Positions 19,225 to 31,826 of a DNA stretch of 64,000 bases are shown here, one piece after another. Source of the stretch: Sialis fuliginosa (taxonomy: Eukaryota > Arthropoda > Insecta > Megaloptera > Sialidae); the NCBI GenBank assembly GCA_961205875.1, contig OY540821.1, positions 4,216,001-4,280,000 of the forward strand, written 5' to 3'. Both the position numbers and the translations under genes were made by a program. Positions within the stretch are counted from its first letter, which is position 1. Every line of letters starts with the position of its first letter. The notes beneath the pieces are model-generated. The model searched no databases, was not told the DNA's origin, and was given only the letters and a program-made list of their open reading frames with translations.

Positions 19225-20672
19225 AGATTGATTTAAAGGTGGAAGGGAGTGTAAAGCATGCGATGCGAGATACTTAATAATAATTGTAACATTTTACTTA
19301 CCAATTTACGATTTTTTTAAACGTCAAAATCACTTTATATCAAACACTTTTTTTTAAGATAACGAATGAAAAAATTAACTATCAAAGAGCGTAAAAAGCT
19401 GTTAAATGTGTACTAGTTGGTTTATTATAATTTAAAGTATTTAAAGAACTATATTATTACTTTTACAAAACGAATCACTCATGAATATAAGCATTTTTTG
19501 TCAGAATTCAAAAACAATTCAGCTGACTAAGCTTACTGTGTTTGTACACAATCGTCAGTCACCCTATACTACGAGAATCTACGATGTGTTCCGAACGTAC
19601 CTAACATTGCATTACCGTATTTATTTTGTAGACCTGTATTCTTAACAATTGACTGATCACTGGCACTGCAATGCAAAATTACACCTTACGTTTCTGATAA
19701 TTACTCCTATCAATTTTTTATTGTTTTATAACTGGACTTACTTATTACTTTCCTATACTACATTTATATAAAATATACATATGTAGTATAGTGAAGCCGA
19801 TTTTTTTCGAAATCCGGATTTTGATGGAATTATCCATTTTGACCTTCCCTTAATCCATTCTGATAATTTTCGCCATGATGTCTGTGTGTCTATCTGTAAG
19901 CGCTGTAAGTCAAATACGACAAATCGTAGAACGATGAAATTTTATATTTAAGATTAATTTATGTCTGGGAAGAAAACGTCCTATTTTTGAAAACGATCTT
20001 TCAACCGGATACCGATGTTTACCTACGTCGATTTTTGAATTTTTTGAAATTACTCTGAAACAGTGCGAAATAGAGAAAAATGGTCAAGTTAAAAACTGTA
20101 GGTAATAACAATATCTATAATTTATGTTCTATTCATTTTTTCGTAAAAACGAATTTTTGAAAAAAAACAAATGGTTCATAACAAAGGAGAAATATCTGTC
20201 ATGAGTGTCATGGGACTTTCTTATACGTATTACAGAGATTGAACAGTGTGCGTGTTTGCCATAGGTACCATGGGACTTTCTTATACGTAATACTGAGAGT
20301 GAACAGTGTAGGCGAATCTAAATAATTACATAACAAAATTCTTTCTGGCTAAATCATAAATGTTGGAAAAAAATGTATGGGGAATAAATTAAAGATAATA
20401 ATATACTCGACATTTTTTATCTAAAACATTTTTTTCTTATTTCAAAAATAATTCGAAAATTCAAAAATTTACAAGAGTAAACAATGTTTTTAGTTATTAC
20501 GTTTAAAAAAAAATTGTTATATAATGTAGAGAATAATATTATCTATATTATTCATTTTATTCTATCTTGCAAGTTTGTCAGAAATTTTTAATAAAATAAG
20601 AATCACGTATACTATTTACTGTTAGGATTACGTATAAGAAAGTCCCGTGGTTCCCAAGGCAGATATTTTTGG
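19225..20672 (+). repeat. Dispersed repeat family A, long copy 2
   Basis: This is the same order of blocks as 1190-2295. It has extra sequence at 20195-20340, where a unit of about 65 bp ending 'tgggactttcttatacgta' is tandemly doubled. That phrase is the inverted form of the family's 3' end 'tacgtataagaaagtccc' near 20630, so the last 460 bp or so could form a stem-loop. Confidence 0.7.
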
Positions 20673-23370
20673 TTTGTGAATGACATATCTGTGTTAATTA
20701 ATTCATAATTATTATTTATGTTTACCTATACAGAAAATTAGATATATTAGTTAAAAATTTTATTTATCAAACATATGGATAGCGTGTGACACTTTTTTTA
20801 TTGACTCTAAAAATGTGTCAGACATATTTTTTTTAATAATACTAGCATGTAATGTATATCTACTAAACATATGTCATGTTGTTAATTATCTAAATGAATA
20901 TGTATTTTGAAAGTAGTGCAAATAGAATTATATCTATTTTAAAATATTGTATTGAAAGAAATAAAAAAAATATATTTGGTAGAAAGTAGAAACTAACAGA
21001 TTTTTAAAAGGAACGTATTTTTTTTAAATTATTTTTTAGGGCGGCATCTGGGTTTGAACCACGTCTTCGGGATAAGTTTTTACTTATTCTTCTTGCGACA
21101 GAATTTATTATTAGTAGAAATTTGAAATCACATTTTTAAAATAAAAAAATTTAATGTTTTAAAAACAAGGTATAAAATATGGAATTTTTCATCACTTTAT
21201 TTCAGTTAGCAGCAAAATAAGTAGCGCTTGTCAAAAAATACATTTTTATCTATTTTACAGAAACAATTTTCGAAAAACCTGTTTTTCAGGTCTAAGGGTC
21301 TTATGATTAAAGATTCATTAGAATTGAACCAGGTCACTTTTGGACCAAAATTAATATATTTTTTATCACTGACGTTATAAAAAAAACTAGTGTCTGTAGA
21401 TAGGGCATATCTAGGGGCGTTCAAAGATGTTTTTTCCCAGGATTGGGGGAAGCTTGTAGACAAATAACTACATCATACATTTTTATTTAATTTTTTTCAC
21501 AGAAGACATGAATTTAGAGGGGAAATGCTCCATTTGCCCCTTTCTGCGAACGCCCATGGGTGTACCTCTACTATTTTTAATTTTAATTAATCTCAGAAAA
21601 CTAACCAACTGTCAAAATCGCAAGGAATCAAATCATTCTGTTTTTTTTTCAACTTCACCCAAATCCAAAAACTTGATTTTGATAAATTTGAGTTCGAAAT
21701 TTTTATGATATTGTATAATTAATCAAATGGTATACTTCATTGAGTAAAAAGTAAAGTTAAAAATTGGAAAAAAAAATTACTTGTAAATCAACGATATAGT
21801 TAGTGATCCTACCTCGCATATCTTATGCGTTGATGAAAGAACTATATATTGAGAAGAAGGGGGAGTGGTGGGGGTGCGGGGAGGGGGTAAAGTGGCCTTC
21901 GCGAAGTCTGTGAGTGCCACAAGACTTGCTTGTGTACGGTCCATGTGTTCTTCGACAGAAACAACTGTTAGTTTTGCTTACGTGTTTAATATTTATAAAA
22001 AAGAATCCAACGGGCATAAGTGAAAAAAAAATTCGTACGATTTATTTTTATTTGTGTCGTTATTTTTGAAAAAAATTTGAGGTTAAAATTATTTCGATTA
22101 CGAGATAAAAATAATTTTTGTAGTGAAGTTAAAATATAATATACGTGCAATTTTCTTCTGTAATATTTTTGTGGCCAAATTCAGTGAGTGGAATTTTTAA
22201 TAAATAAAGTGATACCTATGTGTTAATATTATTAAAGGTGTGTTAAGTGTTATTCAATTCTGAATGAGTTATTTTCAACAATAACTAAGGCTTCATGCCC
22301 CCAAACGAGACTCTCTTAATAAGTCTCGTCGTAGATAATAATTATTTATTTAATATGATTTTAATTTTATGAAAAAAAAAATTGAACGAGACTACAAAAA
22401 TACGAGATCGGCTAAACTTTTTACAGACGAGATATATACTTATGTTAATACAAACTTACTAAAGAAATGTCTTTTAAATATTCCCGAAACATTTTAAATA
22501 GTTTAAAAAATATCGGTGTATTTAATAAACATTACATTCTATAGTCTTTATTAAATTTATTAATTTATCATTTATAAGATAAAAACAAATAAATCCACGT
22601 TTATCGAAAACTAGACTTGCTTTTCCATATTTTATGGTTCTAATTATTTTACTAATTGCTATTTAAATATGTATTACTGGAATTTTTATGGTTGTAGCAT
22701 AGACTCTACCTGCTAACTTTCATGTACCAGGTTTTTTAAGGTCTTTGACATTTTTATTGTACTTAAAATATCCGTTAGGTACCCGTGTCATCTTGCAGAC
22801 TGTAGTTTTTATAATTAAGTTGGCATACCTATGCGAATTTACTTTTAAATTAATTACATATATGTACTAAATTATAAATTAAATATAATAAAAAAAAGAA
22901 AACATTCAATATCGTGTTCAATTTCATAAAGGGGCTTCTATTAATTATAGGTACGTGGAGGGGGTATAAAATTAAAAAACAAACTTACGAATCCTAAAAT
23001 AATGGGTTAGAAAATTTATGTATATTTTGCTAAGTGATTTTTTTAAATTCATAAATATTATGAGTAGGATTTTAGTTAAAACTAATATTGTAGGGGCGCT
23101 ATTTTATAAAAAGCAGGGGTAGAACTATACATATATATATTATAAACTACCCTTTTAATTTTTTGACCTAGAGTTCTGGTTCCATTTTGAAAGCTTATAT
23201 TTCCGGAACTAATATTCGTAGATTAGCAATAATATATAGTCCCATTTACAATAAAATTAATTTAAACCCTCCATCCCGCAACCCTTAAATACAGTAGCAT
23301 AAAAAGTGTTGTAGTTTTATATTTTTAGTTGCGATCCCTTAAAAAAAAAACATATAAATACTTTTGAACT
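20673..23370. other. 2.7 kb without a recognised gene
   Basis: The stretch is mostly AT-rich. A less AT-rich patch at 21860-22020 and plain sequence at 22050-22320 could be an untranslated exon or promoter, but no splice-supported ORF was found. 'ggtcacttttggaccaaaa' near 21329 recurs near 51610 and partly near 52374, so part of it is repeat debris. Confidence 0.3.
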
Positions 23371-23911
23371 GGTGTCTCTACTTCAATAAGTGATTTCGGA
23401 GGCTTTTGACGTGCTGAACCCGAATCCGTCACCCGAATTGCTCCATCAGGTCAGGTTTTTGATATAACCTAACCTAAAAGTGTCAAAAATTATAATTTTG
23501 GTAATATTTAAGAATTTATTACCAAGTAGGTAATTTTTTTCTAAAGTTTTCGTTCGCGGTAAGAAAAAGTACTATCTTTTCTCTTTAAAACGAATTTTTA
23601 TTTTTTACTGTACGATTTTTTGTCGCCGAAATATACTAGTTTGAATATATTATATTTTTCTTAATACATTAAATATAACAATAACTTCAAACTAGTTTAT
23701 TTCGGTGAAAAAAAATCGTACAGTAGAAAGTAAAAATTTATTTTAAAGAGGAAAGATAGTACTACTTCTTACCGTGAACGAAAACTTTAGAAAAAAATTA
23801 CCTACTTGGTAATAAATTCTTAAATATTACCAAAATTGTCATTTTGGACACTTTTAGGTTCGGGTTCAGCACGTCAAAAGCCTCCGAAATCACCTATTAA
23901 GTAGAGATACC
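23371..23911. mobile_element. Foldback element (541 bp)
   Basis: The arms begin GGTGTCTCTACTT at 23371 and, inverted, GGTATCTCTACTT at 23911. They pair over more than 200 bp, including 'gaggcttttgacgtgctgaa', 'taccaagtaggtaa' and 'cgaaatatactagtttga'. The left arm holds an insertion of about 45 bp near 23425-23470 that the right arm lacks. No target duplication was identified. Confidence 0.85.
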
Positions 23912-24194
23912 AAAAATGATGTCGGCCTGTGTAATAGATGCATGGAAAAATTTAGTAATTATAATAAATAATTTCTTCTTGAATGAAATATTTCTATGCA
24001 ATATTTAAAGAAGTAGTAGTAAAGAGAGTAATGGGACTAAAACAAGTGAATAATACAATAGATTACGACATTGGTAGAATTGTATCACCAAAGTGTACAA
24101 TAGACTTTCGAATTTGAATTTCTCACATCTGTAACAGCGATAATGCAATTACAGATTTTGCTATGAAACCATTGCATCATGGTCTGCTGTGAAA

Positions 24195-25500
24195 TTAGTC
24201 CAGGGGTTGTCAATATTTTTATCAGAAAACGAAAATTTGCAGATATTAGAACTAAATTCATCTTGTTTCTTATAAAATTATGATTATTTTTAGATAAAGT
24301 TATAGTTAGTCAATTGGGGATCAATGCATTTTGAAATTCTATTAAATTAGACCAGGGGTTGTCAATATTTTTATTAGAAAACGAAAATTTGCAGAGATTA
24401 GAACTAAATTCACCTTGAGTCTTATAAAATTATGATTATTTTTAGATAAAGTTATAGTTAGTCGATTGGGGATCAATGCATTTTGAAATCCTATTAAATT
24501 AGACCAGGGGTTGTCAATATTTTGATCAGAAAACGAAGATTAATGGAGATAGGAACTAAATTAAGCTTAATTCTTATGAATTTGTGATTATTTCGGGCTA
24601 ACATTATAATTAGTTGGTTGGGAATCAATGCATTATGAAATTTTATTAAATTAGACCAGGAGTTGTCAATATTTGTATCAGAAAACGAAGATTAGTGGAG
24701 ATAAGAACTAAATTTAGCTTAATTATTATAAAATTGTGATTATTTCGGGATAAGATTATAATTAGTTGGTTGGGAATCAATGCATTATTAAATTCTATTA
24801 AATTAGACCAGGGGTTGTTTATATTTTTATCAGAAAACGAAAATTAGTACATATATGAACTAAATTCGGCTTCATTCTTATAAAAATTGTGTTCATTTCG
24901 GGATAATATTATTATAATTGAATTAGAAATCAATGCATTATAACATCTTATTAAATTAGATCAACAGTTGTTAATATTTTTATCAGAAATCGAAAATTAA
25001 CAATTAACAGAGATAAGAACTAAATTAATATTGATTCTTATAAAATTATCATTATTTTTGGATAAAATTATGACTTGTCCATTGAGGATCAATATACATT
25101 ATGAAATTCTATTAAATTATAACAGCAGTTGTCAATATTTTTATCTGGAAATGAAGTAGAGATAAGAACTAAAATCATCTTAATTCTTATAAAATTGAGA
25201 TTATTTTGGTATAAAATTATAGTTAGGAAATTACAGATCAGTGCATTATGAAATTCTATTAAATTAAACCAGCAGTTGTCAATATTTTTATCAAAAAATT
25301 AGTAGAGATAAGAACTAAATTTATCTTAAATCTTATAAAATTGAGATTATTTTTGCATAAAATTATAAAAGACCTATTAAATTAGATAAAGGGTTGTATA
25401 TATTTGATCAAATCAGAGAAAATTATTAGATGTACTTATTATAAAAACTTGTTTCATTCTTGATTCTTATAAAGTTGAATTTATTTTTATTATAAACTGT
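24195..25500. repeat. Tandem array, about 152-bp unit, 8-9 copies
   Basis: The phrase 'cagggg/cagcagTTGTCAATATTT' starts units at about 24201, 24353, 24505, 24657, 24809, 24962, 25123, 25270 and 25384. The first five are exactly 152 bp apart; later units drift (161, 147, 116). Each unit contains 'atcagaaaacgaa' and 'gatcaatgcattatgaaatt'. No ORF spans the array. It looks like satellite DNA decaying towards its right end. Confidence 0.88.
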
Positions 25501-26263
25501 TCCTTCACGTCATGCTTTGAAATGTGAACAGTGGTTCTCAAAATTTTTATATATCTAATTAAATAATAAATATATTGTTAAGAAAGCCGTTTTGACTTCT
25601 GAAGACAATAATATCTATGATATCACATTTATAAATAGGTACATACCTTCCTTCAAGTAGCAATTAATAGGGTTAATTAGGTCAATAATTCAATTGTGTT
25701 TTTAATACAGTGTTAAGATGGTGAAAAACTACAAAAGTGTGTCATAAAAATTCGTTTTTAGTGCATTGTGGATACACTTGAGGATTATATTATTTTTGGA
25801 TTATTTTCTTATTACATTTAAGGTAAGATTTTTTTGTATTTTTAATATACATGGTTTCTAGAAAGTAGCCACATTTTATTGGTTTTGTTATTCTTAAGTT
25901 TTTATACCTACCTTAAATCAGAAGTGGAAAATTTAACTAAATCGAGCAAAATATAATTTTTCAGGATACAATAAAAGTTTAATAATATTACTTTATATAT
26001 TTTACTTATAATTAGCAGATTTTGCAATTATACTGTCTATAGTTTTTGGGAAGCATAAGTGAATTGCAATTATTACTAGCAGTTTTTTTTTTAACTTTTA
26101 TTTTTATTTTTTTTAACGACCATATCTCGATCATGACGGTTATTCATTTGTTTAAAAGACGCAACTTTAGCTCAGAAACAAAATATATAAGATCTGTATA
26201 ATAAGAATTAATATTACTTCCTCAAAATCCATTTATAAAATTATTTTTAGTTTCTAGGATATG
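25501..26263. other. AT-rich stretch with an isolated exon-like patch
   Basis: 'cagtggttctcaaaattttt' near 25530 resembles hAT termini. At 25718-25747 a short ORF MVKNYKSVS-stop is followed by a good donor AAG|GTAAGA at 25823. It cannot be called a gene. Confidence 0.25.
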
Positions 26264-26619
26264 CAGTGTATTCCAAGTTAATTAAGACATAAGAAATTTA
26301 ACATGGTTGCAATTAGAAGTGCATTTTGAAATGCTGCCACAAAATTTAATAAAATAGTCATTAGTATTTTGTTTTTAAATTTAATCTGTCAAAAAATATT
26401 ATTATTATTTTATCTAGGGTGTTTATTTTAATTTCATTTATGTATTTTATTGTTGAAAACAAAATACTATTGATTTATTTAAAATTTATCAATTTGTTTC
26501 GAGGCGGCATTTCAAAATGCACCAATCACACATCGTTAAATTAGACCAAAGGCTACTACAACATTTCTAATTGTCCCCATGTTAAATTTCCTATGTCTTA
26601 ATCAACTTGAAATACACTA
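26264..26619 (+). mobile_element. MITE family G, copy 1 (356 bp, Tc1/mariner-like ends)
   Basis: It begins CAGTGTATTCCAAGTT and ends with the inverted form (last base changed). The arms contain 'taagacataRgaaatttaac', paired with 'ttaaatttcctatgtctta', and 'acaaaatacta' blocks, so it folds on itself. The copy at 44989-45903 has clean TA flanks, and CAGTG ends with TA duplication fit Tc1/mariner. Confidence 0.75.
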
Positions 26620-27419
26620 TATAAGTTATACATCTGTCCTTTGAATTTCGATTGTTGTTTCATTTGTAAAAAAAGACAAGACTTAAGCTTAGAAACAGAA
26701 TAATATATTTATATACTTACGTATTCAAAGAAATATGAATTATTATTGCAGCAGTGAGCGTGGGTTGTAGAACATTTTAAGACAAAGATATAAATATTTT
26801 TAATTCAACCTTGAAGTATAATTAACTGCATTTAATATTGTACAGTTACTTTCATTTATTTTACATATAACTTGTGGGATTCATATTGAAATCGTATCTT
26901 GTGGGTTCATTAAAATATGATAGTAAAACATTATGTTGTGAACAGAGATGAAATTCGCTAAAAAAAATGATAGAATTATTTATCAAGACATAAACAAGAA
27001 AATTAACAATAGAATCAAAACTATACCACAATATTGTATATTGTAACCTTATAATGTAGTTACACTGAAAGAAACGTTGTCTTGGGCCAAGAAATAACGA
27101 AAACCATATTTTCTTAATATCAGAAATATACTTTCTTGACAGTATTGCGATGTGATGTGACACCTAAAATTTTAAGCTTATTTCAGGATTTTTTTTCGTA
27201 ACAAATAAAATATAATCTTTTCAGTACTTTTATGTTTTTATTTAGAATTAAGATCTTAAATAAAATTTTTTTTTTGTAAATTTTATAAAACTTTATTTGT
27301 GTTTTTTTGGGGTTAAAGCGGACTCCTTAAAAACAAGTGGGTGGATGATGGGAAGCACATCTCCACTTATAGTGGTTTGAAACAGAAAACTTTTATATTA
27401 ATAAAAAACAAAATACGGA
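26620..27419. other. AT-rich stretch without a recognised gene
   Basis: No repeat family or supported ORF was recognised. A 100-codon minus-strand ORF near 26861-27163 has no family features and unremarkable composition. Confidence 0.25.
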
Positions 27420-28634
27420 CTTGTAAAAAAAAAGTTTGCAAAAATCATGTTTTTTTTTCGAGAAAAAAATAAGAAATTATGAATAAAAATAAATAATTTT
27501 TAATACGAAATTTTTTTTTTTTAGAATTTCGTTCATTCTAAATTTTTTCTCCTCCTTCACCTCTCACCATTCTCGAGTCAGGGCGTAAACGAACATATTT
27601 ATGAAATTTTTGTAGAATTAATTAGAGACACTTATCACCGTCGTCACTCGTCACCTTGCTCATATTCGAAATTAAAAGTAAAGTAAAATTATTTCACTAT
27701 CACGATTAACTATTAACGATAAATATTAAATACCAAGGTTTACATACATAGTCTCTATAGCTCCTTGACCAATCAGCGTTGGCGCGGGAATTGAAGTCAC
27801 CACGAAGACGTATTCAAATTTTATTAATGTATAATAGAATATCAATTACAAAAAAATCCTTCATTTATTCTTGTTTTCGTATTTTTTGATATTTTAACAA
27901 CACATACAATCAAAGAAGTGCAAATTCGACATTGCAAAATCATAGAAAGCTGTCAAATATCACTGAACGTATTGCCAACTTAAGAATAGTAAAAATGACA
28001 CTTCCTAAATAGACAAAATTGTCTGATAGCTTTGTCATGATTTTGCAATGTCGAATTTTTACTTCTTTGGTTGTATATGTTGTTAAAATATCAAAAAATA
28101 CGAAGATAAGAATAAATAAAGGATTTCTTGTAATTGATATTCTATTATACATTTATAACATTTGAATACGTCTTCGTGGTGACGTCAATTCCCGCGCCAA
28201 CGCTGATTGGTCAATGATCTATACATAACTTGATGGGAGCCCCTCTCGACTTATGTCCGGTATTATAATGGACCTAACAAAATTTGCTAGCTAACAATTA
28301 CATTCAAATGGGGTATTAATTCTGTACTAGTAGCTATGGATTAGTTATGGAATTTAGAGCAGTGACACTTCAACTAATTGTAACACAGTTGGCATCTTTG
28401 ACCGTACAAAATAATTTTCATAACATCACCACTGTTTTAATACCGTTTGTATTTACCTTCAACGCGTGCGCGAAACTTGTCAAAGTCATCAACAAACTCC
28501 AAAAGAACTGTCATATAAGTTTGATATCTCAGTTGAAAGTGCTTGCTAGCTAACAAATTTGTTAGGTCCTTTATGATATCGGACATTAGAATAAACGCGA
28601 CTTCCTCGTGTCAAAACAATTCAGAAGGCGACTG
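27420..28634 (+). mobile_element. Repeat family M, copy 1 (pogo-like end; interrupted by MITE F)
   Basis: It matches 48802-49785 in inverted orientation over more than 800 bp. The right end ...GACTG|TA (28634) corresponds to TA|CAGTCGGGACTCG at 48800, a terminus of pogo/Tigger type. The centre is an inverted repeat of about 200-bp arms ('tgcaaaatcat', 'aatatcaattacaa', 'cgtcttcgtggtgac'). MITE F sits at 28254-28585 between 'cctctcgac' and 'ataaacgcgacttcc', which are adjacent in copy 2. Both arms carry an E2F-like plus CCAAT module. Confidence 0.82.
28254..28585 (+). mobile_element. MITE family F, copy 2 (332 bp), nested in family M
   Basis: TTA flanks both ends (28251-28253 and 28586-28588). 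The ends TGTCCGGTATTAT and (inverted) TGTCCGATATCAT are TIRs. The uninterrupted family M copy at about 48870 gives the empty site. A 68-codon ORF (28347-28553) is also open in the 43366-43682 copy. Confidence 0.88.
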
Positions 28635-29309
28635 TACTTTGAATTTCGGTCTACAATTTTCACAGTATATTCTCAATATATTTTACTATCCAAATATGTA
28701 AAAAAATCGATTTTTTTACTGCCTTAAAGTAATTTTGTTAGTTTTGGATCTTTAATATTGAATGAATATTCATGTTCCGAATACATTTTTCATTCCATTT
28801 TGTCTCTCATCCCCTTTCCAGAATGCCATATTGAAAATTGCATGTTTCTCTATACTTATTTAAGGTAAACCAAACAATAGAGGGACAATATTCAATACAT
28901 ATTGAACGCAGATCGAGAAGTATATGTACATATTTTCTTTACATACCTTTTGTGCCCATACATATCTTTTTCAATCAAAAAAGCAATTTTCAACGAAAGT
29001 AGAATGCCGTAAACAGAAATTTTTATGTACAGATATGACATTGGGTTGGGGAAAAGGGTGGGGGAAGACCGGCGGTCTAACAGTAGCTATGTATTTTCAA
29101 TAAATAGTTCTTAATCGAGTTGTTATATTATATGTATTGATTTTACTGGAAAATAAATTTTGTACATTGTAGTTGAGACATTCACGATGAAACATAATTC
29201 CATCCTAATTTATATATATGTATATAGGTACAGTGGCGCACCCAAAAAATAATTCGGCAGGGGGGGGGGGGCAACTTTTTTATAATTGTATATAATAATT
29301 TTCATTTTT
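28635..29309. other. AT-rich stretch without a recognised gene
   Basis: Nothing is supported except 'cagtggcgcaccc' and a G-run near 29232-29272, similar to the terminal motif of hAT-like elements elsewhere in the window. Confidence 0.25.
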
Positions 29310-30100
29310 GCTTCCTCGCAATATCGAAAATACGAGAAACTTTGTGATCGTTTTAGAACGACACAAAAAAATGTTCTCGTATTTCAAAATTTTAAATTTA
29401 TCTTTCCGTTTCACGTCAAGACAAACACTTTTCGTTCCGTGTCTGTCTGTCTGTCCATCCGTGTGTCCGTCTGTCCCCTGAATCCTTGCAACACGCATAA
29501 CTCATGAACCTCTGAACCGATATTATTGAAACTTGGTCAGGTGGTTGGGTTTGGCTTGAGGACGGTACCATTTAAAAATCATCAAAATAGTGTGTAAGGG
29601 AGAGGAGTGACATCCTAAAATATTTATTTTTTCAAGATATCTCAAGAACGACACATGTTACGTGAAAATTTTATAGAATATTTTTTGTAGAGCATTCATT
29701 TTACTATAATATGGGTCTACAACGTTTGTTGTAAAATATTCCCTTACAAAGATTTATCTCAATTTATTTGTTTTGTTTTTCTAAATTGATATTTGCTTGG
29801 ATATATTAAATGTCATTTTGGCGTTTTAAATGTCATTTTGATGTTTTAAATGTCATTTTGACATTTGAATAAATTTAGATTTAGATTGAAAATGTCAAAA
29901 AATACATATATGAAAAAATATTCAGGTGCGTTTTAAAAAAAATTTCGAACTAATATTTTTTAGTAAAATTGTATAAAAATTAAATGGTTAACCAATTCCA
30001 GGCAATTTATATAAACACTATTTAAATTGTTGAATAATAATACCTTTGGTGAATTTAGCACGAGGAAGCACTGTGCATTTACTTGGCAGATGTTTTTTTT
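29310..30100 (+). repeat. Dispersed repeat family C, copy 1
   Basis: It runs from 'ttgcttcctcgcaatatcg' to 'gcacgaggaagcactgtgc' and 'acttggcagatgttttt'. Landmarks are a CTGTCTGT microsatellite near 29441-29478, 'ggtctacaacgtttgttgt', and a minisatellite of about 21 bp ('ttttaaatgtcattttgaYg') at 29808-29872. Other copies lie at 40084-40590, 50690-51412 (inverted, doubled) and 59050-59885 (inverted). No conserved ORF was found. Confidence 0.8.
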
Positions 30101-30344
30101 ATCTATTCCTTATGTTACCTAACGTAATACAATATTTACTGAAACCTGAACAAAAAACATATCTATAAATTAAAAAAAAACACGTAAATCAGATAAGTGG
30201 TTCTTGATTGATAAACGCACTAACGGACAGACAGACAGATAGAGAGACGTTGCGTTTTATAGCATATATATATAAAATATGTATATAGATAATAAATATA
30301 ATATTCCTAGAAAAAAGAGGGAACTATTAATTATTTAGTAAATA

Positions 30345-30750
30345 AAAATAATAATAAATAAAGTCTGCAAATATGTTGTTATTGTTTATTTTTTGAATTA
30401 TAGCCTTTTATTTTTTAGCATTTTTTTTTATTGGGCATCCAGTTATGGAACCTTGTTAGATTGCAAAAAGATATATAGGTACCTACTACAACACAAAAGT
30501 TATAAAATAAAGAATTGTAAAATTTGAAACAATATAAAGCAGATGCTATGTTAATATAATAGTTAATGAATAGATTTAACTAATAATTAGTTTAAATGCC
30601 CACCATTTTGATATTCATTAACCGATTGTCATCAAATTAAACTGGTTAGTTAAGTGTCTATAGATTATGATTCAGTAATGGCATTCATCAAATATCAACA
30701 AATATTTCTAATTTAGTACATTTAATTAAACAAGTATCTTACACTTTGGT
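30345..30750 (+). repeat. MITE family B, decayed copy
   Basis: The interior phrases 'aaatttgaaacaat.taaagcag' and 'caaatatcaacaaatatttc' follow the family B order, but the left TIR is missing and the right one is replaced. Divergence is higher than in other copies. Confidence 0.6.
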
Positions 30751-30769
30751 ATTATCCAGTATCTTACTA

Positions 30770-30865
30770 TACTCTGTTTCATTTAAGTTTGCAGTGAATG
30801 CCGGGGTTTTTGACGATACGAATTCTGAATCGTACCGTCTCTGCAAACTTAAATGAAACAGAGTA
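30770..30865. mobile_element. Mini-hairpin MITE family K, copy 1 (96 bp)
   Basis: TA flanks both ends. Arms run from TACTCTGTTTCATTTAAG to its complement, with an inner 'gacgatacg/cgtaccgtc' pairing. It is closely related to 35808-35917. Confidence 0.85.
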
Positions 30866-31007
30866 TAATATAGAATATAAATAAAAACAAACTTGTTTGT
30901 TTAAACGTCAAAATTTATTTAAGAAGAGGTAAACGCAAACTTTCGATTCACAGAATCATCGTCAGGCTAAAATATGATAAATAACAATTAAATACAATAA
31001 ATATAAT

Positions 31008-31818
31008 CATGGGCGTAGCCAGGGTGGGGCAGGGGGGGGCGCTTGCCCCCCCCCTAGCTTGTGGACAAAAAGTAATAAGTAAATCAGTATTATTGTCCAA
31101 ACAGGGATATTTCTAGACTTCTATGATGTCCATTGAATTTTTGAACGTAAATTTATATTTTGGATCCAGAAAATAAAATATCAAAGTTTTTTTTAATCAC
31201 AATCTTTTATTTTTACATGTAAACTAAAATATCAGGGAAAATTAAAAATAAAATAAAAACACCTAAAGGCAAAGGTCGCAGTATTGGCAACAGTGAAAAC
31301 TGTGTTTTGTGTTAAAATAACTACCCACAAAAGCATGGGCAAGGGGGGACGCTTGCCCCTCCCCCTAGCTCGTGAAGTAAGAGTAACAAATTAATCAGTT
31401 CATTGGCTAAATATTGACATTTTTAGATTCGAAAATTTAAATATCATTGTTTTTTTTTATTGTAAAGTTTTTTTTTAAGTATATTATCAATTCAAATTAG
31501 ATCGATTTTTTACATTAAATAAAAAAAAAAACACCAAAATAGCAACGTAGAGTACATTTTTGTAGAGGATTTTGTATTCAAAAAGATGCACATACATATA
31601 AATTTAATTGATTGAAAAAAATGTGGCGAAAATAAAAGAAAAAATGAAAAAAATAATGACTTTTCATTGTTACTTTTTGCGCACCTATCTAGAGATATAC
31701 CTAATAAATAATGAAAATGTTAATTTTTTCAATACTAGGCAAAACACACCGATCAATCGGTTTCAAAAAAAAAATTTGCCCCCCCCCCCCCCTGAACAAA
31801 ATCCTGGCTACGCCCATG
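31008..31818. mobile_element. hAT-type non-autonomous element (811 bp, 8-bp TSD)
   Basis: AATATAAT occurs exactly at 31000-31007 and 31819-31826. Termini are CATGGGCGTAGCCAGG and its complement, followed inside by G- or C-runs ('gcgcttgcccc'). The left G-rich segment is repeated inside at about 31334-31376, so the element holds an internal duplication. An 8-bp duplication fits the hAT superfamily. No transposase ORF is present. Confidence 0.93.
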
Positions 31819-31826
31819 AATATAAT

